From Cudoniella acicularis (taxonomy: Eukaryota; Ascomycota; Leotiomycetes; Helotiales; Helotiaceae): DNA of 37,669 nt. The stretch's first letter is position 1; every line of letters begins with the position of its first letter. The translations under genes were made by a program, and so were the position numbers. Of this stretch, positions 20,258-29,353 are shown in pieces. The notes below the pieces were generated by a model. That model ran no database searches, was not told the origin of the DNA, and saw only the letters and a list, made by a program, of their open reading frames with translations. Location of the stretch: positions 1 through 37,669 of the forward strand of contig JAAMPI010000444.1 in assembly GCA_013054445.1 (NCBI GenBank), written 5' to 3'.

Positions 20258-22111
20258 TTAACCATCTATTAGTGAGCCTTCCAATTGCCCACGTTCCAAA
20301 GTCTGCCTGATATTTTCGTTCTCGATCTTACGAACACTTTGCCTCTGTTCTTCAAGTCTCTCAACCCCTCTCTGTATGTTTTCAATGTGTACAGAAAGTG
20401 GTACGTCGGCCACGTCGCGTAGTAATTCTGGAGATCCTACTCGTTCACGCAGGTCTTCTAGTCCGGCTCCCATTGCCTGTAGGCGAAGAACTGTCCCTGA
20501 AACGTGGGCGTAGGCCTTCTTTCGATATGTCCCGAGTTGATTCAGAAGGGCTAGTTGTCTGTCCGTCTTGTTTTTCTTGTCTTTGTACCCACCAACCTTG
20601 CCCCATAAAGAAGCCAGTATTTCGTCTTTCTCTGATTGCGCACGTATTCCTTCGCGGGTTGCTACACCGTTAATCACGTCCAGTCTATCCTCGAGATTGT
20701 TGAGAATCATAAGAAGGGCTTGAGCTTCATCGATTAGTTTGAAAATCTGCTCTTCCACACTCCGGGTGTGTTGAATATAGGTCTATAAAATTTACATTAG
20801 TCTTGTTATCTTAGACGGTACTGTCGGGAAGGGAAAAATTTTCGATGCAAAACATGAAAGATATTGAGAAACAGTGCTATGCTTACATCCAAGAGAATTT
20901 TCTCCGTGAATTTGACGGGTTGGAAAGGGGAAATTATGTTTGCATGAATGAAAGCACTGATTGTGCCGCGGATCTTTCCATCATGCTGGATACCATCTAA
21001 AACTCGACTAGTCCATCGGGTAGTCGAAATAACATTATCAACAGCACGACCAACATGACTATTGAACTTTTGCAGATCATAGGATGCAATGCGAGCAGTT
21101 TCAATGAAACCGTCAAATTCGAGAACAAGTTCGTCCCTGAAAGGGGTTAGTGGGGGTACTAAAAAACAAGCCATTTGCTGTCGTATGGAAATGTCGCGAC
21201 TTGTCTCGAGGACCAGTCCCAATACATAACCAGCAGACATCATAATACTAAGACGTAATAAGTTTTGAAACTTACTTAGAATGCAGATGGCTGTATCGCA
21301 CAAGTTGCCTAAGGTCACGTATTGATGCCTCGCCTCTCTTCATGTAGAGGGGCAGCGACGCACCACCAGCGCTCTCTTCCAGGACTTGCTCGAAATTGGA
21401 TTGTACAGCCATCAATTGATCGAACTTCACTGGCGGCGGCGGCTGATCTGGGCCAACATAACGAGTGCAAAATGGTAAGCCTATCAAAGCAGCTCCAGGT
21501 ATTCGACATATTGGCGACAGAGATGCGTAGAGCGAGTTTGTAACGAGGTTTGTTACCATGAATCCAAGCCCAAAAAGCAGCCATACTGCCAGCATATATG
21601 AGATTGGTATTTTCAGGATGCGTAGCGAGCCGCGGAGAACGTCAAATAACCACAACAGCATATTAGATGCGTGATAGAGAGCGAGGCCTAAAAAGTTTTG
21701 AAGGGGGTCCGAGTCTTCAAGAGACGAGAAAAGAGAAATCGACGGCGTAGGTGTTCCTTTATGCTTGCTGGTAGTGCTTGTCCTGTTTCTTTTCTCAGGG
21801 CTGCTGTTATTCAGGACTCTTCTACGAGTGTCTGGAAGCCGTTCTGAATATCGATTGCCCGTTTGATGTTTCGCAGTCCTACTAGAATTTTCCGTCCAGG
21901 AGCCATCGAGGGAATTCACATCTATCGATGGCATGACGAATTTAGGCTCTGGCGACTTGCCGGTTCTGTAACTTCCCCTAGTCCGTCGTCTTGGAGAAAG
22001 CCTCACAGGCTCATCCTCGTTATCAGGCGGTGATGTTTCTGGGCTCTCATAATCGTCTCCTTCGACCACCCAGGACTCCCCAAGTTTCAAGCTCGACTTT
22101 TTGGGCGACAT
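20258..22111 (-). CDS. Conserved ascomycete membrane and coiled-coil protein (3 exons)
   Basis: Exons 22111-21276, 21136-20887 and 20782-20258; 536 aa. Introns are GTAAGT...CTAACCCCTTTCAG (139 nt) and GTAAGC...TTATAG (104 nt). Residues 1-130 are disordered and charged. About 168-192 is a strong transmembrane segment (ISYMLAVWLLFGLGFMVTNL), preceded by an amphipathic or second hydrophobic stretch. The rest is helical, with conserved blocks EFDGFIETARIASYDLQKF, TTRWTSRVLDGI, VEEQIFKLIDEAQALLMIL and MGAGLEDLRERVGSPELL. This architecture is familiar from conserved single-copy Pezizomycotina proteins that lack an assigned function; a nuclear-envelope or ER scaffold is possible but not shown. Divergent to mitochondrial ThrRS, with about 420 bp between the starts. 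Confidence 0.85.
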
Positions 22112-22532
22112 TGCCTTGGCTTTCAGAAGTTGTGTAGGTAATATGGCGGCTGGCGTGTCAATGCGAGGTGTAGGTAAACAATTGTAAAAAGTTCACAAGA
22201 GCACGGTCACCAAGAGAAAAAGGCCACAAATCGAAGAAACAAATACGGGCCGTGGAGACACATAAGTTAGGGAGAGAAGAGGCCGAAGAGAGATGGAAAA
22301 TACCTTCAGTTGTCACTTGCTGTTTGGACATGACGTTAGCGGATGACCCTTGCTCTTGCCTCTGTGTTGTTGTCGCCTGCAGCCCATCGCCACAGCCCGT
22401 GCACCTGCACGCGCAGGGATCACGTCACGGTTCACGCGATCCCATGACACGTGAAAACCAAGCTCGATTAGGAAAAAAGCTACCTAGGTACTGACCTACA
22501 CCTTTACCTCAGTACCAGCTCGAAACGCCGTG
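22112..22532. promoter_or_regulatory. Shared divergent promoter
   Basis: Lies between the ATGs of the membrane protein (-) and mitochondrial ThrRS (+). A CACGTG E-box lies at 22448-22453, with a GC-rich block around 22380-22440 that includes ATCACGTCACGG. No TATA box, as expected for housekeeping genes. Confidence 0.5.
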
Positions 22533-24257
22533 ATGCGCTCCTTGAGAGCCCTGCGCATATTACGGACAGGCTCTAAGATACCGCACCATGCCTATCAAAT
22601 CCCAAAATCAAGGGGTGCCATCCGCAATGGCTACTGTTCAGTATGCGAACCATCGAACGACCCCCTTCTAGCTCCATCGACACCGCAGACCACAAAGTCG
22701 AGTAAAAAACCCGTGGAAACACTCCCGCCAGATCACAGGCAACTCGGAATTGATCAGGAACTATTCACATCGTCTATATACAGTCCTGGATCAACCATAT
22801 TTCTACCCAATGGCACAAAAATATTCAATGCCTTGACAGACTTCCTGCGCTTGCAATATGACCACTTTGGCTTTCAAGAAGTCATCACACCTACCATTTA
22901 TAAGAAGTCATTATGGGAAAAGTCAGGACACTGGGAAAATTATGCGGAAGACATGTACTCAGTTACTGGGCGTGGCGCTGAGGGTGAAAAGGAAGGGCGT
23001 CAGATTGGAGAGGATGAAGAATACGGGCTAAAGCCTATGAACTGTCCAGGGCATTGTCTTATTTTTGCATCGAAACTTCGAAGCTACAGAGACCTACCTA
23101 TCCGATATGCCGATTTTAGTCCTCTACACCGAAACGAGATTTCCGGGGCATTGAGCGGGCTGACCAGAGTTCGGAGGTTTCATCAGGACGATGGGCATAT
23201 ATTCTGTCGGCCTTCACAGATCCGAGAGGAGATATCCAAAACGCTGGAATTTGTCCGTTTGGCTTACGAGGTGCTATGTCTAGGCCCTTACAGACTGGCT
23301 TTGTCCACGAGGCCGAAAGATCATTTTATTGGAACCATAGAAGAGTGGGACAATGCAGAACAGGCTTTAAAGGACTCCTTGGACTCGAGCGGACTTGCAT
23401 GGACTGTTAATGAAGGGGATGGTGCCTTTTACGGCCCCAAGATCGACATCATTCTCAAGGATTCGGACGGGAAAGAGCATCAAACCGCGACAATTCAACT
23501 TGATTTTCAATTACCCAAGCGTTTTGGACTAGAGTATCAAGCGCCAGCCCCGGAACTGGAACGGAAGGGACTGACCACCGACGATCCCGAACTCCTGGGT
23601 ACGCAAGGACCAGTGACACCTGTGCTTATACATCGTGCTGTTCTAGGCTCTGTCGAACGTATCATGGCTCTTTTGATAGAGCGTTTCAATGGGAAGTGGC
23701 CATTCTGGTTGAATCCTCGCCAAGTTCTTATCGTGACAATCAACGATTCAGAGAGCGTTGTTCAACATGCCCAAGGAGTGATCGAGAGTATCCAATCATA
23801 CGTGCGGCCAGGGGGTGCACTCGACGTTGGCGGCATCGCCTCTGCGTCCTCTGGCTTAGCTCGCGGTCACAGACTTTCCGTTGATATCGATACGAGCGCG
23901 CGACCTTTGAAGAAGAAACTTGGGATGGCCAAAGCGAAAGGTTACGGAGTAATTATTGTTGTCGGCGAGAAGAATGTTGCCTCGAACTTTCTCAATGTGG
24001 ACTTCTCTGGCATCCCTAATTACCGTTACGACATTCGTCATGATAAGCTCTTGAGTAAGATGGAAAAATGGATGAAGAAATTTGAGAGTGATGAGGCAAA
24101 CAAAGCGAAGTTGGGTGATATTCAAAAGGAAACTGATGTTGCAGATGACGCTAAAGAAGAGAACCAACCGATCAGTTTGCAGAAGATAAGGAATTTTACT
24201 ATTTCCTCAGGGGATTTAAAGAAGGTCCTCCACGCATTCAAAACAGCTTACTTGTAG
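22533..24257 (+). CDS. MST1: Mitochondrial threonyl-tRNA synthetase
   Basis: Intronless, 574 aa. The ATG at 22533 is chosen because the frame upstream offers only GTG. Class II synthetase charging mitochondrial tRNA-Thr. The N-terminus MRSLRALRILRTGSK is Arg-rich and lacks acids, as in a mitochondrial presequence. The catalytic core begins near residue 65 (DHRQLGIDQELF ... PGSTIFLPNGTKI), with zinc/threonine-site and class II motifs GLKPMNCPGHCLIF, RYADFSPLHRNEISGAL.GLTRVRRFHQDD (motif 2) and HRAVLGSVERIMALLIE (motif 3). The C-terminal anticodon-binding domain starts at WLNPRQVLIVTIND. TGS and N2 editing domains are missing, matching yeast Mst1 rather than cytosolic Ths1. Intact, and convergent with the bHLH gene. 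Confidence 0.95.
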   Translation: MRSLRALRILRTGSKIPHHAYQIPKSRGAIRNGYCSVCEPSNDPLLAPSTPQTTKSSKKPVETLPPDHRQLGIDQELFTSSIYSPGSTIFLPNGTKIFNALTDFLRLQYDHFGFQEVITPTIYKKSLWEKSGHWENYAEDMYSVTGRGAEGEKEGRQIGEDEEYGLKPMNCPGHCLIFASKLRSYRDLPIRYADFSPLHRNEISGALSGLTRVRRFHQDDGHIFCRPSQIREEISKTLEFVRLAYEVLCLGPYRLALSTRPKDHFIGTIEEWDNAEQALKDSLDSSGLAWTVNEGDGAFYGPKIDIILKDSDGKEHQTATIQLDFQLPKRFGLEYQAPAPELERKGLTTDDPELLGTQGPVTPVLIHRAVLGSVERIMALLIERFNGKWPFWLNPRQVLIVTINDSESVVQHAQGVIESIQSYVRPGGALDVGGIASASSGLARGHRLSVDIDTSARPLKKKLGMAKAKGYGVIIVVGEKNVASNFLNVDFSGIPNYRYDIRHDKLLSKMEKWMKKFESDEANKAKLGDIQKETDVADDAKEENQPISLQKIRNFTISSGDLKKVLHAFKTAYL

Positions 24258-24606
24258 ATGACTAGTTGCGATGTATATTATGTGTTAACGCAACGCAATT
24301 GTACTATACCACGACCTCTTTCACGGCAAAAGAATGATGGCATTTAAATATGAATTGGTTCGATCAAAGTCTTTTCAGATCAAATTTGACTATGAGCCTG
24401 GGTATTGTTAACTTCTCCAAAAGCAGATGTGGTTTCTATAGCCACAAATACAGTAGCCAGCCAAATGACAAAATAGCGGCTGCCTCATCCCTTTGCTGGA
24501 CGAAACATTGTACTCCCCGTAACTCCCAGAATTTGCCATCCCTTATGCGCTTATCCCATATCCCATATACAAAATTCGTTCTTCTCGTCCCTGCCAGAGC
24601 TCAAAG
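24258..24606. other. Convergent 3' region
   Basis: 349 bp between the stop codons of ThrRS (+) and the bHLH gene (-). It should hold both 3' untranslated regions. No gene is seen. Confidence 0.5.
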
Positions 24607-25010
24607 TTATCGTCGCATGCTTTCTTCAACTTGTCCACCAAGCTCTTCGATTCTATCCACAAGTCTCTTTCTCTCCTCCAATTGTGCACGCATGTAATCG
24701 ACAGTTTTCTTCAGGACCACGCTTTCGCTTCTTCCTTGACCCTCTAATCCAGGTACTAGTTCAGTGAGTCGATCGAACCCTTCACGGATGGCTTGTCGGC
24801 GCTTCTGTTCTGTCTTCTACGTCAGTATTGTTTGCACGAAAATGGCACGAAATTTAAAAAATCCTAGAGGCGCATGCAAGTGATTGAGACCGTACCAGAA
24901 GCAATATGATTTGCCTTCTTCTCATGCTCCGACAGCCTTGGTTTTTCGTCGAGATTTCCATTCGACGAGCCAGCATTCGCGGACCCTTCGCGGGTAGGTG
25001 ATGTAGACAT
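24607..25010 (-). CDS. INO4-like bHLH transcription factor
   Basis: Two exons, 25010-24896 and 24809-24607, with an 86-nt intron (GTACGG...CAG) splitting the basic region; 105 aa. The N-terminus is Ser/Asn-rich. The bHLH reads HEKKANHIASEQKRRQAIREGF (basic region and helix 1), then a loop with LVPGLEGQGRSES, then VVLKKTVDYMRAQLEERKRL (helix 2). This is the small fungal family related to yeast Ino4, which pairs with another bHLH to bind E-box/ICRE sites in lipid genes. Glu and the Arg pair of the E-x-x-R-R half-site reader are present. It is not in the open-frame view because each exon is short. Divergent from the Maf gene, 273 bp between starts. Confidence 0.88.
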
Positions 25011-25283
25011 AATACCTCTGACTCAACGATCTCGTGTCATCGAAGAAGAATAGCCATTAAGTCGAAGACAGCACAGGATGGGCACGTTGTGGAGTTTGGC
25101 GGTGTCACATTCATTCGAATGCTTCAATCACATGCGCTTAAGGTACGAGGCTTCCAGGTTGTCCGAGAAATCAGCCACCCTTGTTCGTTGACAGCCTTGT
25201 CCAACAATATCCGTGCACGATGGAACCCAGCCACAGCATCACGACTCAAATCTAGAACAACTTTGATTGCAATTCCGGACAAA

Positions 25284-26172
25284 ATGTCTGACAAAAAATT
25301 GGAAGCTACCTCGAAAGGGTCAGTTGGGTCACCTCCGTACGCAGCCACGGCCGTTCAACATGGTGCACTACCTGCGAGAAATGGACCGCCATCAGGAAAA
25401 CCACCGCTTCGCGGCCCCTTTCCCCTCGATATACCGGTTTTGAATCAATTAAGAGGCAAAAGAGTAATTCTTGCATCTGCAAGCCCTCGAAGAAAGCAAA
25501 TTCTGGCTGGGGTATAATTCTATCACTTTATATCTCCTTCATCCAAGTTTACTAACTATTTTTTAGCTGGGTCTTACCAATGTCGAAATTACACCGTCAA
25601 CAAAACCCGAGAACCTCTCTAAATCGGAACTCGGACCTTTCGAATATGTCCTACAAACAGCGATTCAGAAATGCCTTGATGTTTACGAAACTGAGCTCGC
25701 CAATTCCCTCGCTTCTATTCCCGACCCTTCGCTCGTTGTCTCGGCCGATACTATTATTGTCACCAATTCTGGGCGAATATTGGAGAAGCCACGGAGCGAA
25801 AATGACCATTTAAATATGCTGAAGATGTTGCGGGACCAGAAATACCATAAGTGCTACACCGCTGTTGCAGCATTAGCACCAAGAGAGGATGTGAAATTTC
25901 CAGGGTACAATTTGGAGACGGCAGTCGAAGAAACGAGAGTCTTTTTCGATGATAACGTCAGTGATGAATTGATTGAATCGTATGTCAAAACGAGGGAAGG
26001 TGCTGACAAAGCTGGAGGCTATGGTTTACAAGGCATGGGCAGCCTGCTGGTAGAGAAAATCGAGGGGAGTTGGGATAACGTTGTGGGTCTGCCTTTGCGG
26101 GTTACTTTGGGATTGATTGAGAAGGCGGTCCTGAATCAAGGAGAGGAGGACGAAGAGGAAGATGATGAATAG
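25284..26172 (+). CDS. Maf-family nucleoside triphosphate pyrophosphatase
   Basis: Exons 25284-25511 and 25567-26172, with a 55-nt intron (GTATAA...TTTTAG); 277 aa. The start at 25284 (ACAAAATGTCTG) is preferred. The frame is open upstream to 25089, and an ATG near 25119 would give a longer, possibly organelle-targeted form. Family hallmarks: KRVILASASPRRKQILAGLGL (substrate loop), SADTIIV, GRILEKPRSENDHLNMLKML, and EGADKAGGYGLQGMGSLLVEKIEGSWDNVVGLPL. Maf proteins hydrolyse canonical or modified (m5UTP, m7GTP-like) nucleotides to monophosphates and keep them out of nucleic acids. All catalytic-pocket motifs are present. The C-terminus ends in an acidic tail EEDEEEDDE. Confidence 0.92.
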
Positions 26173-27106
26173 TCGATATAATGGAGCATTTCAGAGTTGG
26201 GAAATACACTTGCCATACCTAGAGTGGAATTGATAATAGTTTATCAGGGCTCAGCTATTACACAAAACGGCATATACAAAGCACGAGATTACTTCATTCC
26301 CGACCCGGGAAGGTCAGGTTCTGTTTTCCTGCAACTTCCTGCCTGTTTTCTCTTAGTCTTCTCAATCCTCTCCTTATCGACAATCATAATTTATCTGCCG
26401 GGATGAAATCACCTAGCCAAGTCTTGCTCAACCTGCAAGACGTCGACCTTCTCCAAGTTCGTCGGTCCATGCAGAATATCAAAGAGCGCAAGTCAAGCGG
26501 ACTCGGGGTAATAGAAATAAAAGCAAACCCAAGCGGAAGAGCAGATGCCCCGACTGACCTAGAAAGAGTTCAGAGTTACGTCACGTGAATCCATATACGG
26601 ATGTAAGTAGCTCACCGTTGAAAATTCCAACACTAAAATTGCAGATAATTATCTGGCCATGGATAAATCGCAGGCTACTACACGATCTACCATTTTCTCT
26701 TGCGTCCGTGAAAGTCTCTAGAATACAAATATTGTGCCGACTACCCAAAAGGGTAGCATGCTATTCTCGCTTCCGGCCGGCCAACTCAACCCACCGTGCT
26801 CTCTATAACATTGCAACCTTCCTACAAATGAATTTCTACCAACTTAGCACCCAAGATGGAGTGAAGGCACCGAAGCCGCCTACTGTGACGCATTCAGAAT
26901 CGAGTATCGTGTGCTAATCAACCAAAACCTTTGGGAAGATGTGCTCTCGGCAGTGGCTAACAAGTGCCGAGGATCGATCGTCAACAAGCCACTTCAACGA
27001 CGACATGCCAACTAACAATACAACATATATTTGAGCAACATCACTTCTACTCTGCAATATCTTCATCAAGTGCAAAAAATCCTACAACTACGCGGCCCAA
27101 AATAAC
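26173..27106. other. Intergenic, no supported gene
   Basis: Small plus-strand frames (26197-26406, 26403-26588, 26585-26917) have no domain, signal peptide or splice-supported model. The right end holds the promoter of the 2EXR gene. Confidence 0.4.
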
Positions 27107-27977
27107 ATGAATTCAGAAGATCTCTCAAAATTCTCTGAGCTTCCCCTTGAGCTACGCCAACAAATCTGGAAATGCGCAATCCCAGCCCCCTCACATGTCT
27201 ACACCATCAGTGTCTTCGACACCTCACTCTATAGCCACACTGATAGCGATGGCTATATAAAGGATCCATGGACCATCATATCTTCTCCACGTCGTTTTCC
27301 CCCAGGTGTCCAGTCTTGCCATGAAGCAAGGGCTCTAGGACCAAACTATTATATCGCTCACCAATGTGTTCAGGAAGTCTGCAATCTGGAAAATATCGAA
27401 TTCATCGAAGAGGACCAGGTCAAAATCTTTCAATCCCATTCCGTCGTTGCCATTCCGCCAATTATTGAGAGAAAATCACTCGTCTATTGCTCAAACACGG
27501 GTTTGATTGTCGTAAAGCCGTTTGCAAATATTTTGGAAACAGGTTCCAATATCTCAATTCAAATCTCCGCCGAGCACCTCCGAACTCACTAATCAGGATT
27601 CAGATATCTAGCTATTGCATGGGGCGACCTTACCTACTGGAGCGAATCCGTGAATGGGCACAAAATCACGTTTTCAGACGTGCATATTATTTTCATTTTG
27701 AGGAAAGCTGAAGATGTAACCCCCGAGCAAGTTAGCACGATTGCTCGTAGGGACTTTGAGGTCTGGGGCGATAAGTTTTCTGCTGATAGGGAGGTGGGAA
27801 GGGTGGTGTTTGGGGGATGGTGGTGTGAGAACTGGGGGAGTGATGGGCATTGAAAGTCTGAAGGAGGCTATGGCGATGATTGAGAGATGCGAGCGGAAGT
27901 TTGAGAGTGATGGTTCGAGACCGGAGCATACGGCAAGACTGCTAGGGGAGGTATCACCGTTTGACCAAAGTTCGTGA
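27107..27977 (+). pseudogene. 2EXR-domain protein with premature stop and frameshift
   Basis: ATG at 27107 begins MNSEDLSKFSELPLELRQQIWKCAIP, a clear 2EXR start, and stays open for 161 codons to a TAA at 27590-27592. The same frame then continues for 87 codons with family-like content (FRYLAIAWGDLTYW, SDVHIIFILRKAEDV, ARRDFEVWGDKF) to 27853. The usual C-terminal helix (GIESLKEAMAMIERCERKFE) lies in a different frame ending at 27977, so a frameshift near the G-run at about 27836-27840 is also needed. The TAA can be explained by one C-to-T in a Gln codon. I tested an intron across the TAA (GTTCCA...TTCAG); the resulting phase gives an immediate stop, so it does not rescue the gene. A truncated 161-aa product could still be made. 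Confidence 0.75.
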
Positions 27978-28158
27978 TCATTCTGTAGATCTCAAAATAT
28001 TTCGGTGGTTCAGCGATCTTTTTAGATGCCTATTTCAGAGGCCGATGCGGCCTCGCTTCAGAACCCGATATATCTCCTCGAGATAGATATAACACACCAA
28101 AAAACATTTCCCTAAAAAAAACTTCACACACCTACAAAAATAAATATAAAAAAAATAT

Positions 28159-28166
28159 AAAAAAAA
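28159..28166 (-). terminator. Pol III oligo-T terminator
   Basis: Eight consecutive T on the minus strand, about 5 nt after the 3' end of the tRNA-like gene. A second T-run follows further downstream. Confidence 0.65.
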
Positions 28167-28170
28167 TAAT

Positions 28171-28355
28171 GGATTGCCAAGGAATCGAACCTCAGACCTC
28201 GCACCTCAAGTATCGACAGAAACATATCTCCTGTACAGGTACCCCCGAAGAGCAACCCAGTAAACCAGGTCTCAGAAGAGAATGTTAATACCGTAAAGAG
28301 TGAAACCTCTTAAGAACCACTCAAGATTTGCGCTCTACCACTGAGCTAGCAACCC
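28171..28355 (-). tRNA. tRNA-like gene interrupted by about 115 nt
   Basis: Minus strand. 5' GGGTTGC (28355-28349) pairs with 3' GCAATCC (28177-28171) over seven positions with one G-T. A D-arm TAGCTCAGTGGTAGAGC contains a perfect A box (28038+300 region, 28338-28348). A T-arm with loop TTCGATT contains a perfect B box GGTTCGATTCC (28181-28191), and a T-run follows. Between the arms lies DNA far longer than an anticodon arm. The hexamer CTTGAG occurs at both edges of the excess (28320-28325 and 28205-28210), 115 nt apart. Removing one repeat unit leaves 70 nt, slightly short for a tRNA. A reading with anticodon TGA and a long intron gives 4 of 5 stem pairs. I cannot assign the isotype: it is an unusually long intron, an insertion-broken tRNA, or a tRNA-derived Pol III RNA. 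Confidence 0.65.
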
Positions 28356-29026
28356 TGTTTGCTTTGTTTGTTTGAGGGAAATGTCTATTTTGATCTATAA
28401 GGAGTGCCTGGTGCAATGGTGGGGAACGAGGTTTTGCCGATTCAACGCGTACCCAGGTGGCTTTCTCGTTTTCGCGACGCGTAAAAGACTAATTGGATTT
28501 TGCAGGATTTTTTGTTAGCAAAGGCAGCGCAATACTCAGTCCGGTTTATTCTCAGAGCCGGGATTTCGGTGCAACTTACATAGGCAGCGTTGATAATATA
28601 TACCACAGGAGCAAAATCACTCAACTTCGTTCAGCCAAAGGTGAAGGCAGCACGCTTGGCAAAATGGAAATATACTACCTACCAAACCACAATTTTTAGA
28701 GGATAGTATTCTCCTGCAAGTTTTAAACGGGATTTCAATAAATTTAAACTTTTCTCTTCCCTCACTGTCAGTGGAGGAGCGAGTACAGCTACCTCGCGTT
28801 CAAATCCCGATCAATTTAAGGAATGAATACGCGAGTGATTGCGGCACAACGAGGGATCTCTCACAACACCGCTATCTCGCTCTCGGTTCCTTCATTATTG
28901 CCTTAGAATGTTCAAATCCATCTTCTAGAAATAATTACGAGGGTCATAAGTCGGGTTAATAGTTCAATATCGCGAAAAGTAGCTGCCTAAGTAAGCTTCA
29001 ACAATTAATTTCCTACCAAAACATTT

Positions 29027-29163
29027 CACCCCCCTAATTACAACCACATACAACATCACACCCTAAAATATCTCTGTTTTTAATTATAAGTTAATATATT
29101 TTATAGTTATTTAATAATTAATGATTTGATGTGGTTAGTGAGGGGTAGTAAAATTAGTGGGTG
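29027..29163. repeat. AT-rich foldback with CACCC-CTAATT ends
   Basis: CACCCCCCTAATT (29027-29039) and AATTAGTGGGTG (29152-29163) are inverted copies, and further inside ACCACAT/ATGTGGT also match in inverted order. The 137-bp body is AT-rich and non-coding. It may be a small MITE. Confidence 0.5.
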
Positions 29164-29164
29164 A

Positions 29165-29198
29165 GGCGTGCATTTAAGCGGGGCGTGCATTTAAGCGG
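29165..29198. repeat. Perfect 17-bp tandem duplication
   Basis: GGCGTGCATTTAAGCGG is repeated twice without a mismatch, immediately next to the foldback element and about 155 bp before the ATG of the Zn2Cys6 gene. It could be a regulator binding site or the end of a mobile element. Confidence 0.7.
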
Positions 29199-29353
29199 GA
29201 TCTCGAGTAACGGTCCCGTGGCTCGGGCGTCTCGGCATTATGTCCTAAAGGCCTGACATCTTGTATCGTGTCTGTTTTTTTTGTTTTTTTTCCCCCCACC
29301 TCAACGTGCGCATAACCACATCTATCTGTTTCGAGGGTCGGAATTCATGCAGT

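Larger units (their letters stand above)
28356..29353. other. Intergenic, with a foldback element at its right end
   Basis: No supported gene in about 1 kb. Short frames at 28493-28959 have no recognisable content. The foldback at 29027-29163 and the tandem repeat at 29165-29198 are listed separately. 29230-29353 is the presumed promoter and leader of the Zn2Cys6 gene. Confidence 0.4.

Noticed and set aside
21248..21318. Reading straight through the first intron of the membrane-protein gene in the alternative frame
   Set aside because: A 139-nt intron with GTAAGT, CTAAC and TTTCAG joins conserved blocks in phase; the read-through frame lacks the conserved upstream part.
27541..27607. Intron bridging the in-frame TAA of the 2EXR gene
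   Set aside because: The only GT...AG pair (GTTCCA...TTCAG) has a poor donor and leads straight to another stop.
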